From: Terriglobia bacterium
Lineage (GTDB): Bacteria > Acidobacteriota > Terriglobia > Bryobacterales > Bryobacteraceae
DNA length: 64,000 nucleotides
Direction: 5' to 3'
Assembly: GCA_020073615.1 (NCBI GenBank)
Contig: JAIQEX010000011.1
Span: forward strand, 1-64,000
The notes below the pieces were generated by a model, which ran no database searches, was not told the origin of the DNA, and saw nothing but the letters and a program-made list of their open reading frames with translations. Below are positions 34,341 through 45,671 of the stretch, piece after piece (positions within the stretch are counted from its first letter, which is position 1; each line of letters starts with the position of its first letter). Made by a program: the position numbers and the translations under genes.

Positions 34341-37300
34341 CTACTTTTGGTAGTTCGGATAGCTGGGGCGCTTGCCGTAATTCACGGGCGATTTCTTGAG
34401 CTGTTCCAACACGATTTCGACGGCCTTCTCGAGTTGGGGATCGTGACCCTCGCGCACGAGTTTCGGGTTCATCTCGACTTCGTAGTCGGGGGAGACGCCG
34501 TGATTCTCCACGTCCCATGCCCCTTCGAGATTATAGAAGGCGAGGTCGGGCGTTCCGACGTTGCCGCCATCGATCAGATCGCCCGGTCCGGTATAGTGGC
34601 CGACAAGACCACCCCAGGTGCGCATTCCGACCAGGGGGCCGATTCCCGATTTGCGGAAGAGCCAGGGCATGGCGTCGCCGCCCGATCCGGCCATTTCGTT
34701 GACGATCATCACCTTGGGACCGAAAATTCCGGCCATGGGAACGGTGATGTCTTCGCCCTCGCGCATGGTGAACCGGCCCATGATCGGCCGCCGCAGGTAA
34801 TCGATGATGTAGTCGGCGATGCTTCCGCCGCCGTTGAACCGCTCGTCGATGACGACGGCGTCTTTGCCGACCTGACTGAAGAAGTAGCGGTTGAAATTCG
34901 TGTAGCCGCCGCCGGCGGTATTCGGCAGGTAAACGTATCCCACGCGTCCGCCGGTGAGCTGGTCGACTTTGCGGCGGTTGTCTTCGATCCAGGCGAAGTT
35001 GCGAAGGCCGGTCTCGCTGGCCACGGGAACCACGGTGACGTCCCGCGCATTAGCGCCGTTGGGGTCCGGACCGACGCGAATGACGATGGACTTGCCGGCG
35101 GTTTCCTCGAAGAAGCTGTAGAGGTTGGCCGGCGGACGGACTTCGCGGCCCTGCACCGCGAGCAGGTATTCGCCCGCGACCACGTTGACGCCGGGTTGCG
35201 TCAGCGGCGCGTTGAGGCTCGGATTCCAGTTCTCTCCGTTGTAGACGCGCGAGAAACGGTAGCGCCCGTTCTCGATCGTGTAATCGGCGCCGAGCAGGCC
35301 ACCGGTAACACGCTTGACCTCCGGCCTGTCGCCGCCTCCGATGAACATGTGGCCGACGGTCATTTCACCGAGCATCTCCTCGAACAGGTAGTTCAGGTCG
35401 TCGCGGCTGGCGAGGTTGGCCAGATACGGTTCGTACTTCTTCTCGATGACCTCTTTATTGAGGCCGTGCAGGCCGGGGTCGTAGAAGAAGTCGCGCTCGT
35501 CCCGCCACACCTGGTGGTACATGTGCTGCCACTCAGCGGGGGGATCGACCCAGGCTTCCATGCCGTCGAGGCGCAGCGGTCCGCCTCCCTGTCCGGGCGG
35601 TGGCGGTGTGGCGGGGGCTTTGGCCGCCGCCGCGATGAAGTATTGCTGGCCCTGGCGGTAGAGCATCTTTTCGCCGTTCGCGGAGAGGACAAACGAGTTG
35701 ATGCCTTCGCGGATTTTGTCGGTCTTGCGGGTCTTGAGATCGAACAGGTGCAGGGTGAGCCCTTCGCCGGGACCGGTGATGGACGCAACCATGGGCGCCT
35801 CCACCAGGAAGAGCACGCCGGTTTTGCCGGCCGACATGGACACGTAATTTCGCGCCGGAACGGGGAGGGCGAGAATGCGCTGGCCGATGTTCTCGAGATC
35901 GATGCGGACGGGAATTTCCTTTTTGGCGGCGTCTTCCGGTTTCTTGGCGTCGGGCACCGCGGGGGGCTTCTCTTCATCGCTTTCGGGCGCGAGCGGAGAC
36001 GGCAGATCCTTGGCGAGCACGGCCACGTAAACGCTGCGCGTGACGGGGCGCTGGATGCTCGACATATCGAGCCAGCCCGAGGACAACGCGGTATCGGTGC
36101 TGGCGGTGAAGTAGAGGTACTTGCCTTCCTTGTCGAACTGCGCGTTGGCGGAGTCGCTCATGCCGTCGGTGAGCTGGAATGTCTTATTCTGGTCGAGCGA
36201 ATAGACGAAGACGGCGTGGAGGTGGCTTTTGAGCTTGCGCGTGTACGCAATCCATTTGCTGTCGGGCGACCAGGCGGGGCTGAGCGCCATGGGGCCGGCG
36301 TAGGTATCGGTGTCGATGCGCACGGGCGCACCCTTTTCCAGGTCCACGTAGCAGACGTTGAGCGTCTTGTCGGTGTAAGCGATCTTCCTGCTGTCGGGCG
36401 ACCAGCGAGGAGCGTACGGGAACGAAGGCGGATTGCCGAGACCGATGCGCCGCGGCTCACCCAGGCCGTTCTGGTCGCGAACCTCGAGGGCATATTCGCC
36501 CGAAGCATCGGAAAAATAGGCAATGGACTTGCCGTCCGGCGACCACGCGGGCTCCCGGTCTTCGGCGGCGGGCGAGTTGGTCAGGTTGCGGATGTCGCCC
36601 TTTTCGGCGGGCACGGTGAAGACCTCGCCGTGTGCGACGAAGACGGCCCTGGCGCCGGTGGGGGAAATGCCGGCGCTGCGAATCTCGTTGGGTGCGATCT
36701 TGCGAAAATGCGGGCGAATCTCGGGAAGGTCGCCGGTAAGCCGCACGGCGACCTCGCGGGTCTGGCGGGTCTTCAGGTCGTAAATGTGGATCGCGCCGAA
36801 CTGTTCATAGACGATGGCATCGGGGCCTGCGCTGGCGGACTTGAAATCCAGGCCGGCGTTCTTGACCGCTTCGGTGACCTGCTTCGATTTGGTGTCGTAG
36901 GCGAACAGCGACACCGGGCCGTTGCGGTCGGAGAGGAAGTAGACGGTATCGCCGACCCACAGGGGATTGAAGTCGTTCGAATTGTTGCGCGGGATTTTCA
37001 CGACGCTCGAATCGGAGAGCGTGGCCAGCCAGATGGGAGTGGTCTGGCCGCCGCGGTAACGCTTCCAGGCCCTCTGCCACTGGTCGTTGGGCACGTAGGC
37101 AAGCCTGCCGCCGTCTGGCGAGTACGAGCCCTGTACGGCGCGGTCCAGCGGAAGCTGCGTTTCGGGGCCGCCCTCGGCGGGGACGGTGAAGAGGCGGCTG
37201 AAGTTGGAGTAGCTCGTGCGGCCGGACGAGAAGAGCACCTGCTTGCCATCGGGGGTCCAACCGATAGCGCGGTCCGGCGCGGGATGGTAAGTGAGGCGTT

Positions 37301-37610
37301 TGGGCGTGCCGCCCGCGGCGGGCATGACGAAGACATCGGTATTGCCGTCATACTCTCCGGTGAAAGCGATCTGCGAGCCGTCGGGCGAAAAGATCGGGTC
37401 GGTTTCCACGCCAATGCCGGTGGTGAGGCGGAGGGCATCGCCGCCGTCGCGGCTGACGCTCCAGAGGTCGCTTGCGAAGGTGAAGACGATGCGCGTGCGG
37501 CTGATGGTGGGATGGCGCAGCAGCAGCGGTTTTTCGTTGGCAGCGGCGCACCAGGCAACCTGGGCGGAAAACACCGAGAGCAAAAACGCGATGAGTTTAC
37601 GGGACCACAT
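34341..37610 (-). CDS. Exported tricorn-like S41 protease
   Basis: About 1089 residues with a signal peptide (ATG at 37610; an upstream in-frame ATG at 37676 has none). In order: WD40-like/TolB beta-propellers (about 30-560; repeated FSPDGSQIAF and WSPDGKSIAY units), the tricorn C1 domain (EWQHMYHQVWRDERDFFY), a PDZ domain (about 800-900; LLAVQGREV), and the S41 catalytic domain with Ser976 in AGSGGD and a later PDYEVEMNP. Tricorn-type proteases degrade peptides, and in bacteria are often periplasmic. It converges with the ABC permease with only three bases between. Confidence 0.93.
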   Translation of the reverse strand: MWSRKLIAFLLSVFSAQVAWCAAANEKPLLLRHPTISRTRIVFTFASDLWSVSRDGGDALRLTTGIGVETDPIFSPDGSQIAFTGEYDGNTDVFVMPAAGGTPKRLTYHPAPDRAIGWTPDGKQVLFSSGRTSYSNFSRLFTVPAEGGPETQLPLDRAVQGSYSPDGGRLAYVPNDQWQRAWKRYRGGQTTPIWLATLSDSSVVKIPRNNSNDFNPLWVGDTVYFLSDRNGPVSLFAYDTKSKQVTEAVKNAGLDFKSASAGPDAIVYEQFGAIHIYDLKTRQTREVAVRLTGDLPEIRPHFRKIAPNEIRSAGISPTGARAVFVAHGEVFTVPAEKGDIRNLTNSPAAEDREPAWSPDGKSIAYFSDASGEYALEVRDQNGLGEPRRIGLGNPPSFPYAPRWSPDSRKIAYTDKTLNVCYVDLEKGAPVRIDTDTYAGPMALSPAWSPDSKWIAYTRKLKSHLHAVFVYSLDQNKTFQLTDGMSDSANAQFDKEGKYLYFTASTDTALSSGWLDMSSIQRPVTRSVYVAVLAKDLPSPLAPESDEEKPPAVPDAKKPEDAAKKEIPVRIDLENIGQRILALPVPARNYVSMSAGKTGVLFLVEAPMVASITGPGEGLTLHLFDLKTRKTDKIREGINSFVLSANGEKMLYRQGQQYFIAAAAKAPATPPPPGQGGGPLRLDGMEAWVDPPAEWQHMYHQVWRDERDFFYDPGLHGLNKEVIEKKYEPYLANLASRDDLNYLFEEMLGEMTVGHMFIGGGDRPEVKRVTGGLLGADYTIENGRYRFSRVYNGENWNPSLNAPLTQPGVNVVAGEYLLAVQGREVRPPANLYSFFEETAGKSIVIRVGPDPNGANARDVTVVPVASETGLRNFAWIEDNRRKVDQLTGGRVGYVYLPNTAGGGYTNFNRYFFSQVGKDAVVIDERFNGGGSIADYIIDYLRRPIMGRFTMREGEDITVPMAGIFGPKVMIVNEMAGSGGDAMPWLFRKSGIGPLVGMRTWGGLVGHYTGPGDLIDGGNVGTPDLAFYNLEGAWDVENHGVSPDYEVEMNPKLVREGHDPQLEKAVEIVLEQLKKSPVNYGKRPSYPNYQK

Positions 37611-37674
37611 AGCGCGGTATTCTACCACCGATGGGTCCAGGCCGGCGCGGAGCGACCGGCAGTAGAATAGATCC

Positions 37675-37854
37675 ATGGAACGGGATGCGGCAGAGGATCA
37701 GCCGGTCGACACTGCCGCGGAAGAAACCTGGCGCGAGGAGATCTACCGGCGTCTTCAGCAGATCGACAGCGGAGCCGTTCCTCTCATCCCCTGGAATAAG
37801 GCGCGCCGCCGCCTACGTCCCGGCTGGAGCCGTGAGCAAGGACATGGGAATTAG
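37675..37854 (+). CDS. Small antitoxin-like protein (addiction-module component type)
   Basis: 59 residues. The central motif WREEIYRRLQQIDSGAVPLIPW resembles the putative addiction-module component family (PF09720), small antitoxins usually paired with RelE/ParE toxins. A TAGAAT -10-like box at 37663-37668 ends six bases before the ATG, suggesting a leaderless transcript. The stop overlaps the next gene by 11 bases. The partner gene does not resemble RelE or ParE, so the pair is atypical. Confidence 0.65.
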   Translation: MERDAAEDQPVDTAAEETWREEIYRRLQQIDSGAVPLIPWNKARRRLRPGWSREQGHGN

Positions 37855-38320
37855 AACCGGCGACAGCTCACGAGCCTGGCAAGCACTGAGTGCGCCCCAT
37901 CAAATCGACGCGCTAATGGATTTGTTCGGGCACTTTCACGACGCCTGCGTGCGAAAAATTCACGTGGCCACGGGGCACTATGTGGTTCAGGATCTATCGA
38001 TGAGCGTGGACTGGCGCACGAGTGTTCACCTGCTGGTTCAAAGACAGTTCCCGAACCCGTCCGCTGTCGAGTTGCGCTTCGAGGAGGTGGTGGGATTGAA
38101 GGTATCTCCCCCGCCGCCCGACTGTGAATCAATTGTCCTTCGTGTTGCATTCTTCCTGCGAGACCGAGTTTTCTACTGGGCAGAAAACAGCGATTGGAGT
38201 CCGGAATCGACGGTTCGGGATGAAATCACTTGGGTGGCGGCCAGACGAGCATGGTGGCGAGATGCGAGCGAATGGATGGGGCCCGATCTCCGCTACCGCG
38301 AAGAGCTCCGATCGGCCTGA
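37844..38320 (+). CDS. Uncharacterised protein coupled to an antitoxin-like gene
   Basis: 158 residues with no signal peptide or membrane segment. Motifs include LFGHFHDACVRKIHVATGHYV, SVHLLVQRQFPNPSAVELRFEEV and FYWAENSDW. I recall similar hypothetical proteins in acidobacterial genomes, with no assigned function. The start at 37844 overlaps the preceding small gene by 11 bases and implies coupling. It could be a toxin, an immunity protein or unrelated; no catalytic motif is evident. Confidence 0.65.
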   Translation: MGIRTGDSSRAWQALSAPHQIDALMDLFGHFHDACVRKIHVATGHYVVQDLSMSVDWRTSVHLLVQRQFPNPSAVELRFEEVVGLKVSPPPPDCESIVLRVAFFLRDRVFYWAENSDWSPESTVRDEITWVAARRAWWRDASEWMGPDLRYREELRSA

Positions 38321-38401
38321 TCGAAGATCCACGAGCCAGTGAGCCAGTGATCCGCTCCCCGCCCGGCATTGACCATTCCGCGTAGAATGGGGTGATCCCT
38401 T

Positions 38402-41400
38402 ATGTGGCTCGTACGGTCTGCCATGCGGCGGCCGGTCACCATCTTGGTGGCCGTCGTGGCCGTCGCGTTGTGCTCGCTGCTCGCGCTGGCGCGCATGCCG
38501 GTGGATATCTTCCCCAACCTGGGCGCGCCCGCGGTCTATGTGGCGCAGCCTTATAGCGGTATGGACCCGGCGCAGATGGAAGGGTTTCTCACTTACTACT
38601 ACGAGTATCACTTCCTCTACATCACGGGTATCGAGCACGTGGAGTCGCGCAACATACAGGGCGCCGCGCTCATGAAACTGGTGTTTCATCCGGGCACCGA
38701 CATGAGCCAGGCGATGGCGCAGGTGGTCGGCTACGTGAACCGCGCGCGCTCCTTCATGCCCACCGGCGTGGTGCCGCCGTTCATCGTGCGCTACGACGCG
38801 GGCAGCGTACCGGTCGGGCAACTGGTCTTCTCCAGCCCCATACGCAGCCCGGGTGAGATGCAGAACATCGCGCTCAACCAGGTGCGGCCACTGTTCGCCG
38901 TGCTGCCGGGCGTCTCCGCGCCGCCGCCCTTCGGCGGTAACCAGCGCACCATCGTGGTGCGGCTCGACCCGGAACGTCTCGGCGCTTATCGCATCTCGCC
39001 CGAAGAAGCCATCGCGGCGGTGAACCGCGCCACGCTCGTCATGCCGTCGGGCAATGTGCGCATCGGCGATCTCACGCGCATTGCGTCCTCCAACGCATCG
39101 CTGGGCGGCAACCTCGCGGAGCTGGGCGCGGCGCCCATACGCACCGGCAGCGGTCCCACGGTCTACCTGCGCGACATCGGCGTGGTGGAAAACGGCACCG
39201 ACATCGTTTCCGGCTACGCGCACGTCAACGGGCGGCGCACGGTCTACATTCCGGTCACCAAGCGCGCCGACGCCTCCACGCTGGACGTCATTAAGCGGGT
39301 GCGCGCCGCCATCCCGACCTTTAGGAACGCGGTGCCGGAGGATGTGGACATCCGCCTGGAGTTCGACCAGTCGGGTTTCGTGGTCAACTCCATCCGGGGC
39401 CTGCTCACCGAGGGAGCGCTGGGCGCGCTGCTCACCGGGCTCATGGTGCTGCTGTTCCTGCGCGACTGGCGCAGCTCGTTCATCGTCATCACCACCATCC
39501 CCTTCGCGCTGCTGGCGGCGGTGGTGTGGCTGTGGGCCGCGGGGCAGACCGTGAATATCATGACGCTGGGCGGCCTCGCGCTCGCGGTCGGTGTGCTGGT
39601 GGACGAGGCCACGGTGGAAATCGAAAACATCCACACGCACATGGCCGGCGGCCTCGGGCGCGCCCGCGCGGTGCTCGACGCCTGCCGCAAAACCGCCATC
39701 CCGCGGCTGCTCTCCATGTTGTGCGTGCTCTCGGTCTTCGTGCCATCCTTCTTTATGGTGGGCGTGGGGCGCCAGTTGTTCGTGCCGCTGTCGCTGGCGG
39801 TGGGCTTCGCCATGGTTTCGTCGTACGTGCTTTCGAGTACGCTGGTGCCCGTGCTCTCCACCTGGCTGATGCGGCAGTCGCGCGGCGAGAGCGAGCAGGG
39901 AGCGCTACGCCGCGCATACGCAGCGACGCTCCGCCGCCTGCTGCGTTTCCGTTGGGTCGTGGCTGCCGGCTATGCGGCGGGCGCGGCCCTGCTGCTGTTT
40001 CTGCTGCTGCCCCGCCTTTCGCTCGAGATCTTTCCCGCCGCCGACAGCGGCGAGTTTCAGTTGCGGCTGCGCGCGCCCACCGGGACGCGCATCGAGCGCA
40101 CGGAGCTGATGGCGCTCCAGGCGCTCGATCTCATCAAGCAGGAAGTGGGCCCCGCGAACGTGCGCATCTCGACCGATTTCGTAGGCGTACAGCCGGCCAG
40201 CTACCCGATCAACACCATCTACCTGTTCACCAGCGGGCCGCAGGAGGCGGTGCTCAAAGTGGCGCTCGAGCGCGGCGCCACGCTGCGCGGCGAGGAGCTG
40301 CAGGAGCGGCTGCGGCACAAGTTCGCCGAAGCGCTTCCCGGCGTCGCGGTATCTTTTGAGGCGGGCGATATCGTGAGCCAGGTGATGTCCTTCGGCTCGC
40401 CCACACCCATCGAAGTCGCCGTTCAGGGCGCCAGCCTGGCGGCCGACCGCGCCTTCGCCGAAAGACTCCGCGCCGAGCTGGCGAAAGTCTCTTCGCTGCG
40501 CGACCTGCAATACGGGCAGCCGCTGGACTATCCCACGGTGCAGGTGGCCATTGACCGCGACCGCGCCGGGCAGTTCGGGCTGAACATGTCCAATGTGGCG
40601 AAATCGCTGGTGGCGGCGACTTCCTCGAGCCGCTTCATCGAGCCGAATTATTGGCGCGATCCGGTGAGCGGCAACGGGTTCCAGATCCAGGTGGAGATCC
40701 CGCAGCACAAGATGGCGTCGCTCGAGGACGTAGGCAACATCCCGGTGATGGAGGACGGCGAACCGCGCCCGCTGCTCAGCGACGTGGCCAGCGTGGCGTA
40801 CGGCACCACCGTGGGCGAAGTGGACCGCTACAACATGCAGCGCGTGGTATCGCTCACCGCCAACATTCACGGCAAGGTGCTGGGGGACGCCGCGCGGGAA
40901 GTGCGCGCCGCACTGGCCCGGGTTGGTGCTCCGCCTCGCGGGTTGACGGTGAGCGTGCGCGGTCAGTTGCCGCCGCTCGAAGATACCGTTGCCGGCCTGC
41001 GCATCGGCCTGCTGCTGGCGATCGCCGTGATCTTCCTTCTGCTGGCGGCGAATTTTCAGTCGGTGCGGCTGGCCTTCGCCGTGTTGTGTACCGTGCCGGC
41101 GGTGCTGTGCGGGGTGGCGGCGATGCTGCTCGTCACCGGGACTACGCTCAACGTGCAATCGTTCATGGGGGCGATCATGGCCATAGGGGTGGCGGTGGCC
41201 AACGCGATTCTGTTCGTGACCTTCGCCGAGATGCGCCGGCACGAAGGCGCGGACCATCTGGATGCGGCGTTGCACGGAGGTCGCAGCCGCCTGCGCGCGA
41301 TTCTGATGACCGCGGTGGCCATGATCGCCGGCATGACGCCCATGGCGCTGGGGCTGGGAGAGAGCGGGCGGCAGACGGCGCCGCTGGGACGCGCGGTGAT

Positions 41401-41539
41401 CGGCGGGTTGGCCGCGGCCACGCTGGCGACGCTGTTCATTCTGCCCTCGATCTATGCCATCCTCGAAAGGCGGGCGCGCGTGGCTTCGCCATCGTTAGAC
41501 CCCGACGATCCCGCGAGCCGATATTATGAACGTGCGTAA
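38402..41539 (+). CDS. RND-family efflux transporter, inner-membrane pump
   Basis: 1045 residues with the 12-segment RND plan: one N-terminal helix, a large periplasmic pore domain (about 35-330), six helices, a second pore domain and five final helices. The proton-relay region reads [18 protein letters not shown], where the second Asp of the usual DD pair is Glu, as in many heavy-metal or HAE-like members. Probable multidrug or metabolite export. The membrane-fusion gene overlaps its end by 14 bases; no TolC-like channel gene is adjacent. Confidence 0.94.
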   Translation: MWLVRSAMRRPVTILVAVVAVALCSLLALARMPVDIFPNLGAPAVYVAQPYSGMDPAQMEGFLTYYYEYHFLYITGIEHVESRNIQGAALMKLVFHPGTDMSQAMAQVVGYVNRARSFMPTGVVPPFIVRYDAGSVPVGQLVFSSPIRSPGEMQNIALNQVRPLFAVLPGVSAPPPFGGNQRTIVVRLDPERLGAYRISPEEAIAAVNRATLVMPSGNVRIGDLTRIASSNASLGGNLAELGAAPIRTGSGPTVYLRDIGVVENGTDIVSGYAHVNGRRTVYIPVTKRADASTLDVIKRVRAAIPTFRNAVPEDVDIRLEFDQSGFVVNSIRGLLTEGALGALLTGLMVLLFLRDWRSSFIVITTIPFALLAAVVWLWAAGQTVNIMTLGGLALAVGVLVDEATVEIENIHTHMAGGLGRARAVLDACRKTAIPRLLSMLCVLSVFVPSFFMVGVGRQLFVPLSLAVGFAMVSSYVLSSTLVPVLSTWLMRQSRGESEQGALRRAYAATLRRLLRFRWVVAAGYAAGAALLLFLLLPRLSLEIFPAADSGEFQLRLRAPTGTRIERTELMALQALDLIKQEVGPANVRISTDFVGVQPASYPINTIYLFTSGPQEAVLKVALERGATLRGEELQERLRHKFAEALPGVAVSFEAGDIVSQVMSFGSPTPIEVAVQGASLAADRAFAERLRAELAKVSSLRDLQYGQPLDYPTVQVAIDRDRAGQFGLNMSNVAKSLVAATSSSRFIEPNYWRDPVSGNGFQIQVEIPQHKMASLEDVGNIPVMEDGEPRPLLSDVASVAYGTTVGEVDRYNMQRVVSLTANIHGKVLGDAAREVRAALARVGAPPRGLTVSVRGQLPPLEDTVAGLRIGLLLAIAVIFLLLAANFQSVRLAFAVLCTVPAVLCGVAAMLLVTGTTLNVQSFMGAIMAIGVAVANAILFVTFAEMRRHEGADHLDAALHGGRSRLRAILMTAVAMIAGMTPMALGLGESGRQTAPLGRAVIGGLAAATLATLFILPSIYAILERRARVASPSLDPDDPASRYYERA

Positions 41540-42617
41540 CAGGCTGCCGGCGTTACTGATGGTCATGACGGCGCTGATGAGCGCGCAGCAGCCGGTCGAG
41601 CTGACGCCCGTCGTGTCGAAGCCCATCGAGCGCAAGCTGGCGCTGCCCGGCGAGCTCATGCCGTATCAGGAGGTGGCCATCCACGCCAAGGTCACCGGCT
41701 TTCTCGACCGCGTGCTGGTGGACCGCGGCTCGCTGGTGAAGAAGGACCAGTTGCTGGCCACGCTCGACGTTCCGGAGCTGGCCGCGCAACGCGCCGAAGC
41801 CGAGGCCAAAGTGCAAGCCGCGGAGGCGCAGCGAGCCGCGGCCGAGGCGCGGCTGGCGTCGGAACAGGGCACCTACGAGCGCCTGCAAGCCGCCTCGGCC
41901 ACGCCGGGCGCCATTTCGGGTAATGAGCTCACCATCGCCGCGAAAACCGTGGATGCGGCGCGTGCGCAAGTGCTGGCCGTGGAGTCGTCCATCAAAGCCG
42001 CGCGGGCCGCCGCCAAGGCCGTCCAGGATATGGAGCAATACCTGCAAGTCACCGCGCCCTTCGACGGCATAATTACCGAGCGCAACGTGCACCCCGGCGC
42101 GCTGGTGGGTCCATCGGGCGATCAGGGGCAGGAGCCCCTGTTCCGCCTGGAGCAAAACACCAAATTGCGCCTGGTGGTGGCGGTCCCGGAGGTGGATGTT
42201 TCGGGCATCGAAGTCAACGCGCACGTCACCTTCACGGTTCCGGCATGGCCTGGAGGAACGTTCAACGGCGCGGTCGCGCGTGTGGGGCACTCGGTGGATG
42301 CGAAGACGCGCTCCATGGCTGTGGAACTTGACGTCGCCAACGCGCGCGGCCAACTCGCGCCGGGCATGTACGCCACGGTGAACTGGCCGGTGCGCCGCGC
42401 GAGGCCTTCGCTGATCGTGCCGGCGTCGGCCGTGGTAACTACCACCGAGCGCACGTTCGTCATCCGGGCGAACAACGGCGCCGCCGAGTGGGTGGACGTA
42501 GCGAAGGGCGCTTCGGCCGGCCCGGACACGCTCGAAGTGACCGGCGCGCTCATGCCCGGCGACCGGATTGTGAAACGCGCCAGCGACGAAATCCGCGAAG
42601 GGGCGCGGCTGAAATAG
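41526..42617 (+). CDS. RND efflux membrane-fusion protein
   Basis: 363 residues with a signal peptide. A biotinyl/lipoyl-like half ([42 protein letters not shown]), a coiled-coil hairpin rich in Ala and Glu (about 85-165), the second lipoyl half ([19 protein letters not shown]), then beta-barrel and membrane-proximal domains. It links the inner-membrane pump to an outer-membrane channel. Its ATG lies within the pump gene, giving coupled translation. Confidence 0.93.
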   Translation: MNVRNRLPALLMVMTALMSAQQPVELTPVVSKPIERKLALPGELMPYQEVAIHAKVTGFLDRVLVDRGSLVKKDQLLATLDVPELAAQRAEAEAKVQAAEAQRAAAEARLASEQGTYERLQAASATPGAISGNELTIAAKTVDAARAQVLAVESSIKAARAAAKAVQDMEQYLQVTAPFDGIITERNVHPGALVGPSGDQGQEPLFRLEQNTKLRLVVAVPEVDVSGIEVNAHVTFTVPAWPGGTFNGAVARVGHSVDAKTRSMAVELDVANARGQLAPGMYATVNWPVRRARPSLIVPASAVVTTTERTFVIRANNGAAEWVDVAKGASAGPDTLEVTGALMPGDRIVKRASDEIREGARLK

Positions 42618-42628
42618 TATCCTGTTAG

Positions 42629-43936
<1,308 letters not shown>

Positions 43937-43949
43937 GGGCGCGCGCCGC

Positions 43950-45560
43950 ATGGCCAAACGCAAGGCGGGCCGTCCGCCGGCGCCCCCGCCAGGCCGCCGG
44001 TTTCCCGAGTGGTTTCCGCACGCCCTGGGGCTTGCGGTGCTGGCCATTGCGATCTATGCCAACAGCGTCCCCAACGGGTTCGTGGGCGACGATCAATTCC
44101 AGCTTCTGCGGAACCCCCTGATTACCGATCCTGGCAAGATCCCGCAGATTCTGGGGTCGAGCGTTTGGGCGTTCCTGGGACTTCCCGGGAATTATTACCG
44201 GCCGCTGCAGTTCCTGGTCTACCTGCTGCTGTACCAGTGCGCGGGCTTTCATGCGGCCGCATTTCACCTGTTCATGGTTTTGCTGCACGCCGGCAACACG
44301 GTACTGCTGTTTCTCTTAGTGCGTCGCCTGGCGGCAGGGCGCGTGGCCTTGGCTGCGGCGGCGCTGTTTGCCGCGCATCCTATCCACACCGAGGTGGTCG
44401 ATTGGATCGCCGCTCTCCCCGACCTGATGCTCACCACGCTGGTGCTGGCGGGCGTGCTGGTATTGGTGCGCCAAGGAGCCGCGCCGCGCGGGTGGCAGAT
44501 TTTCGGGCACTGCGCCTGTTACCTGCTGGCGCTGCTGACGAAGGAAACGGGCGTCATGCTGCTGCCGCTCTATGCCGGGTTCGGCTTCTTCTACCTTGGC
44601 CGGCGTTGGAGCGAGTTCCGGCGCAACGCGGGACTCTATGCGGCGATGATGGCGGCCTTCGGCGTCTATCTCGCGATGCGCGGAAATGCCCTGGGCGGCC
44701 TGGCGCCGGGGCAGCAGTCGTTCATTCATCTCGGCCCGGAGGGGTTTGCGCTGAGCGTGGTAGTCACAGCGGCGCAGTATGTTGCGGCATTGTTATTCCC
44801 GGCGGATCTCAACTATTTCCATGTTTTCCATCCCACCCATGCCGTCACCGTGGAGTTTCTGTTTTCCGCAATGGCCCTGGCCGCGCTCGCCGCGCTCCTT
44901 CTGCGCTCGCGGACGCCGCTCATCGCGTACGGAGTATTTTGGATGGCGGCGGCCATAGCACCGCCCCTGAACCTGACCGGCGTCGGGCCGAACGTGTTTG
45001 CCGAGCGCTATTTGTATCTGCCTTCCGCGGGATTCTGCTGGATCGCCGGATGGGCCTGGGACTGGCTGGCCGGACGCCGGTTGCTATGGGCGAGAACGGT
45101 GGGCGCCGTTGTTCTGTTGGCCTGCGCGCTGAAAGCGATGGCGCGCAATCGCGACTGGCGGGACAACTTCACCATGGTGCAGATCACCGTGCGGCAATCG
45201 CCCACGGCCGGCTGGGTGCACGACGCGCTGGCGTCGGAATACGTGGAGCGCGATGCCTTCGACCAGGCTCTGGAACATGAGCGGCTGGCCGTCCGGTACG
45301 ACCCGGACGTGGCGCTCTTCCAGATGAAACTGGGGTATCTGCTGATGCGCAACGATCCGCGCGCGGCCATTGCGGCATTCGAAAAAGTAGTCGCGCTCGA
45401 ACCCGCGGCGGCGAAAGGTCACTGCGATCTGGGGATGGCGTTCGAGGCCGCGGGCGATCTCCAGCAAGCGGCGCGCGAATACGAGAGAGCCTTGCAGTTA
45501 CAGCCGCAACTCCGGGAAGCGCAGGAGGGATATCGGCGCGCGAGTGCGGGGCTGCGGTAG
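43950..45560 (+). CDS. GT-C-like multi-spanning membrane protein with C-terminal TPRs
   Basis: 536 residues. Residues about 25-400 contain around ten membrane segments with the early luminal loop FVGDDQFQLLRNPLI and NYYRPLQFLVYLLLY, the pattern of protein O-mannosyltransferase-like and TMTC-like enzymes. Residues about 430-535 form about three tetratricopeptide repeats (DPRAAIAAFEKVVALEPAAAKGHCDLGMAFEAAGDLQQAAREYERALQLQP-like). It probably transfers a sugar from a lipid carrier on the outer face of the membrane. It is the last gene before the CRISPR locus. Confidence 0.82.
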   Translation: MAKRKAGRPPAPPPGRRFPEWFPHALGLAVLAIAIYANSVPNGFVGDDQFQLLRNPLITDPGKIPQILGSSVWAFLGLPGNYYRPLQFLVYLLLYQCAGFHAAAFHLFMVLLHAGNTVLLFLLVRRLAAGRVALAAAALFAAHPIHTEVVDWIAALPDLMLTTLVLAGVLVLVRQGAAPRGWQIFGHCACYLLALLTKETGVMLLPLYAGFGFFYLGRRWSEFRRNAGLYAAMMAAFGVYLAMRGNALGGLAPGQQSFIHLGPEGFALSVVVTAAQYVAALLFPADLNYFHVFHPTHAVTVEFLFSAMALAALAALLLRSRTPLIAYGVFWMAAAIAPPLNLTGVGPNVFAERYLYLPSAGFCWIAGWAWDWLAGRRLLWARTVGAVVLLACALKAMARNRDWRDNFTMVQITVRQSPTAGWVHDALASEYVERDAFDQALEHERLAVRYDPDVALFQMKLGYLLMRNDPRAAIAAFEKVVALEPAAAKGHCDLGMAFEAAGDLQQAAREYERALQLQPQLREAQEGYRRASAGLR

Positions 45561-45671
45561 CATCTCCGAGCCGGGCGCCGGGGCCGCCTCTGCCCAGAAA
45601 CAACAGATCTGAGACTGATGCTATGCCTCGCGGGCCGTTTGTGCTAAGGTTCCTTATCGAGGTCCAGGACG

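Noticed and set aside
34347-37670. 1107-codon plus-strand frame opposite the tricorn-like protease
   Set aside because: Antisense shadow; the minus strand carries signal peptide, propeller, PDZ and S41 motifs.
38369-38388. Promoter of the RND pump from TTGACC and TAGAAT
   Set aside because: The boxes are only eight bases apart, too close for a sigma-70 promoter.
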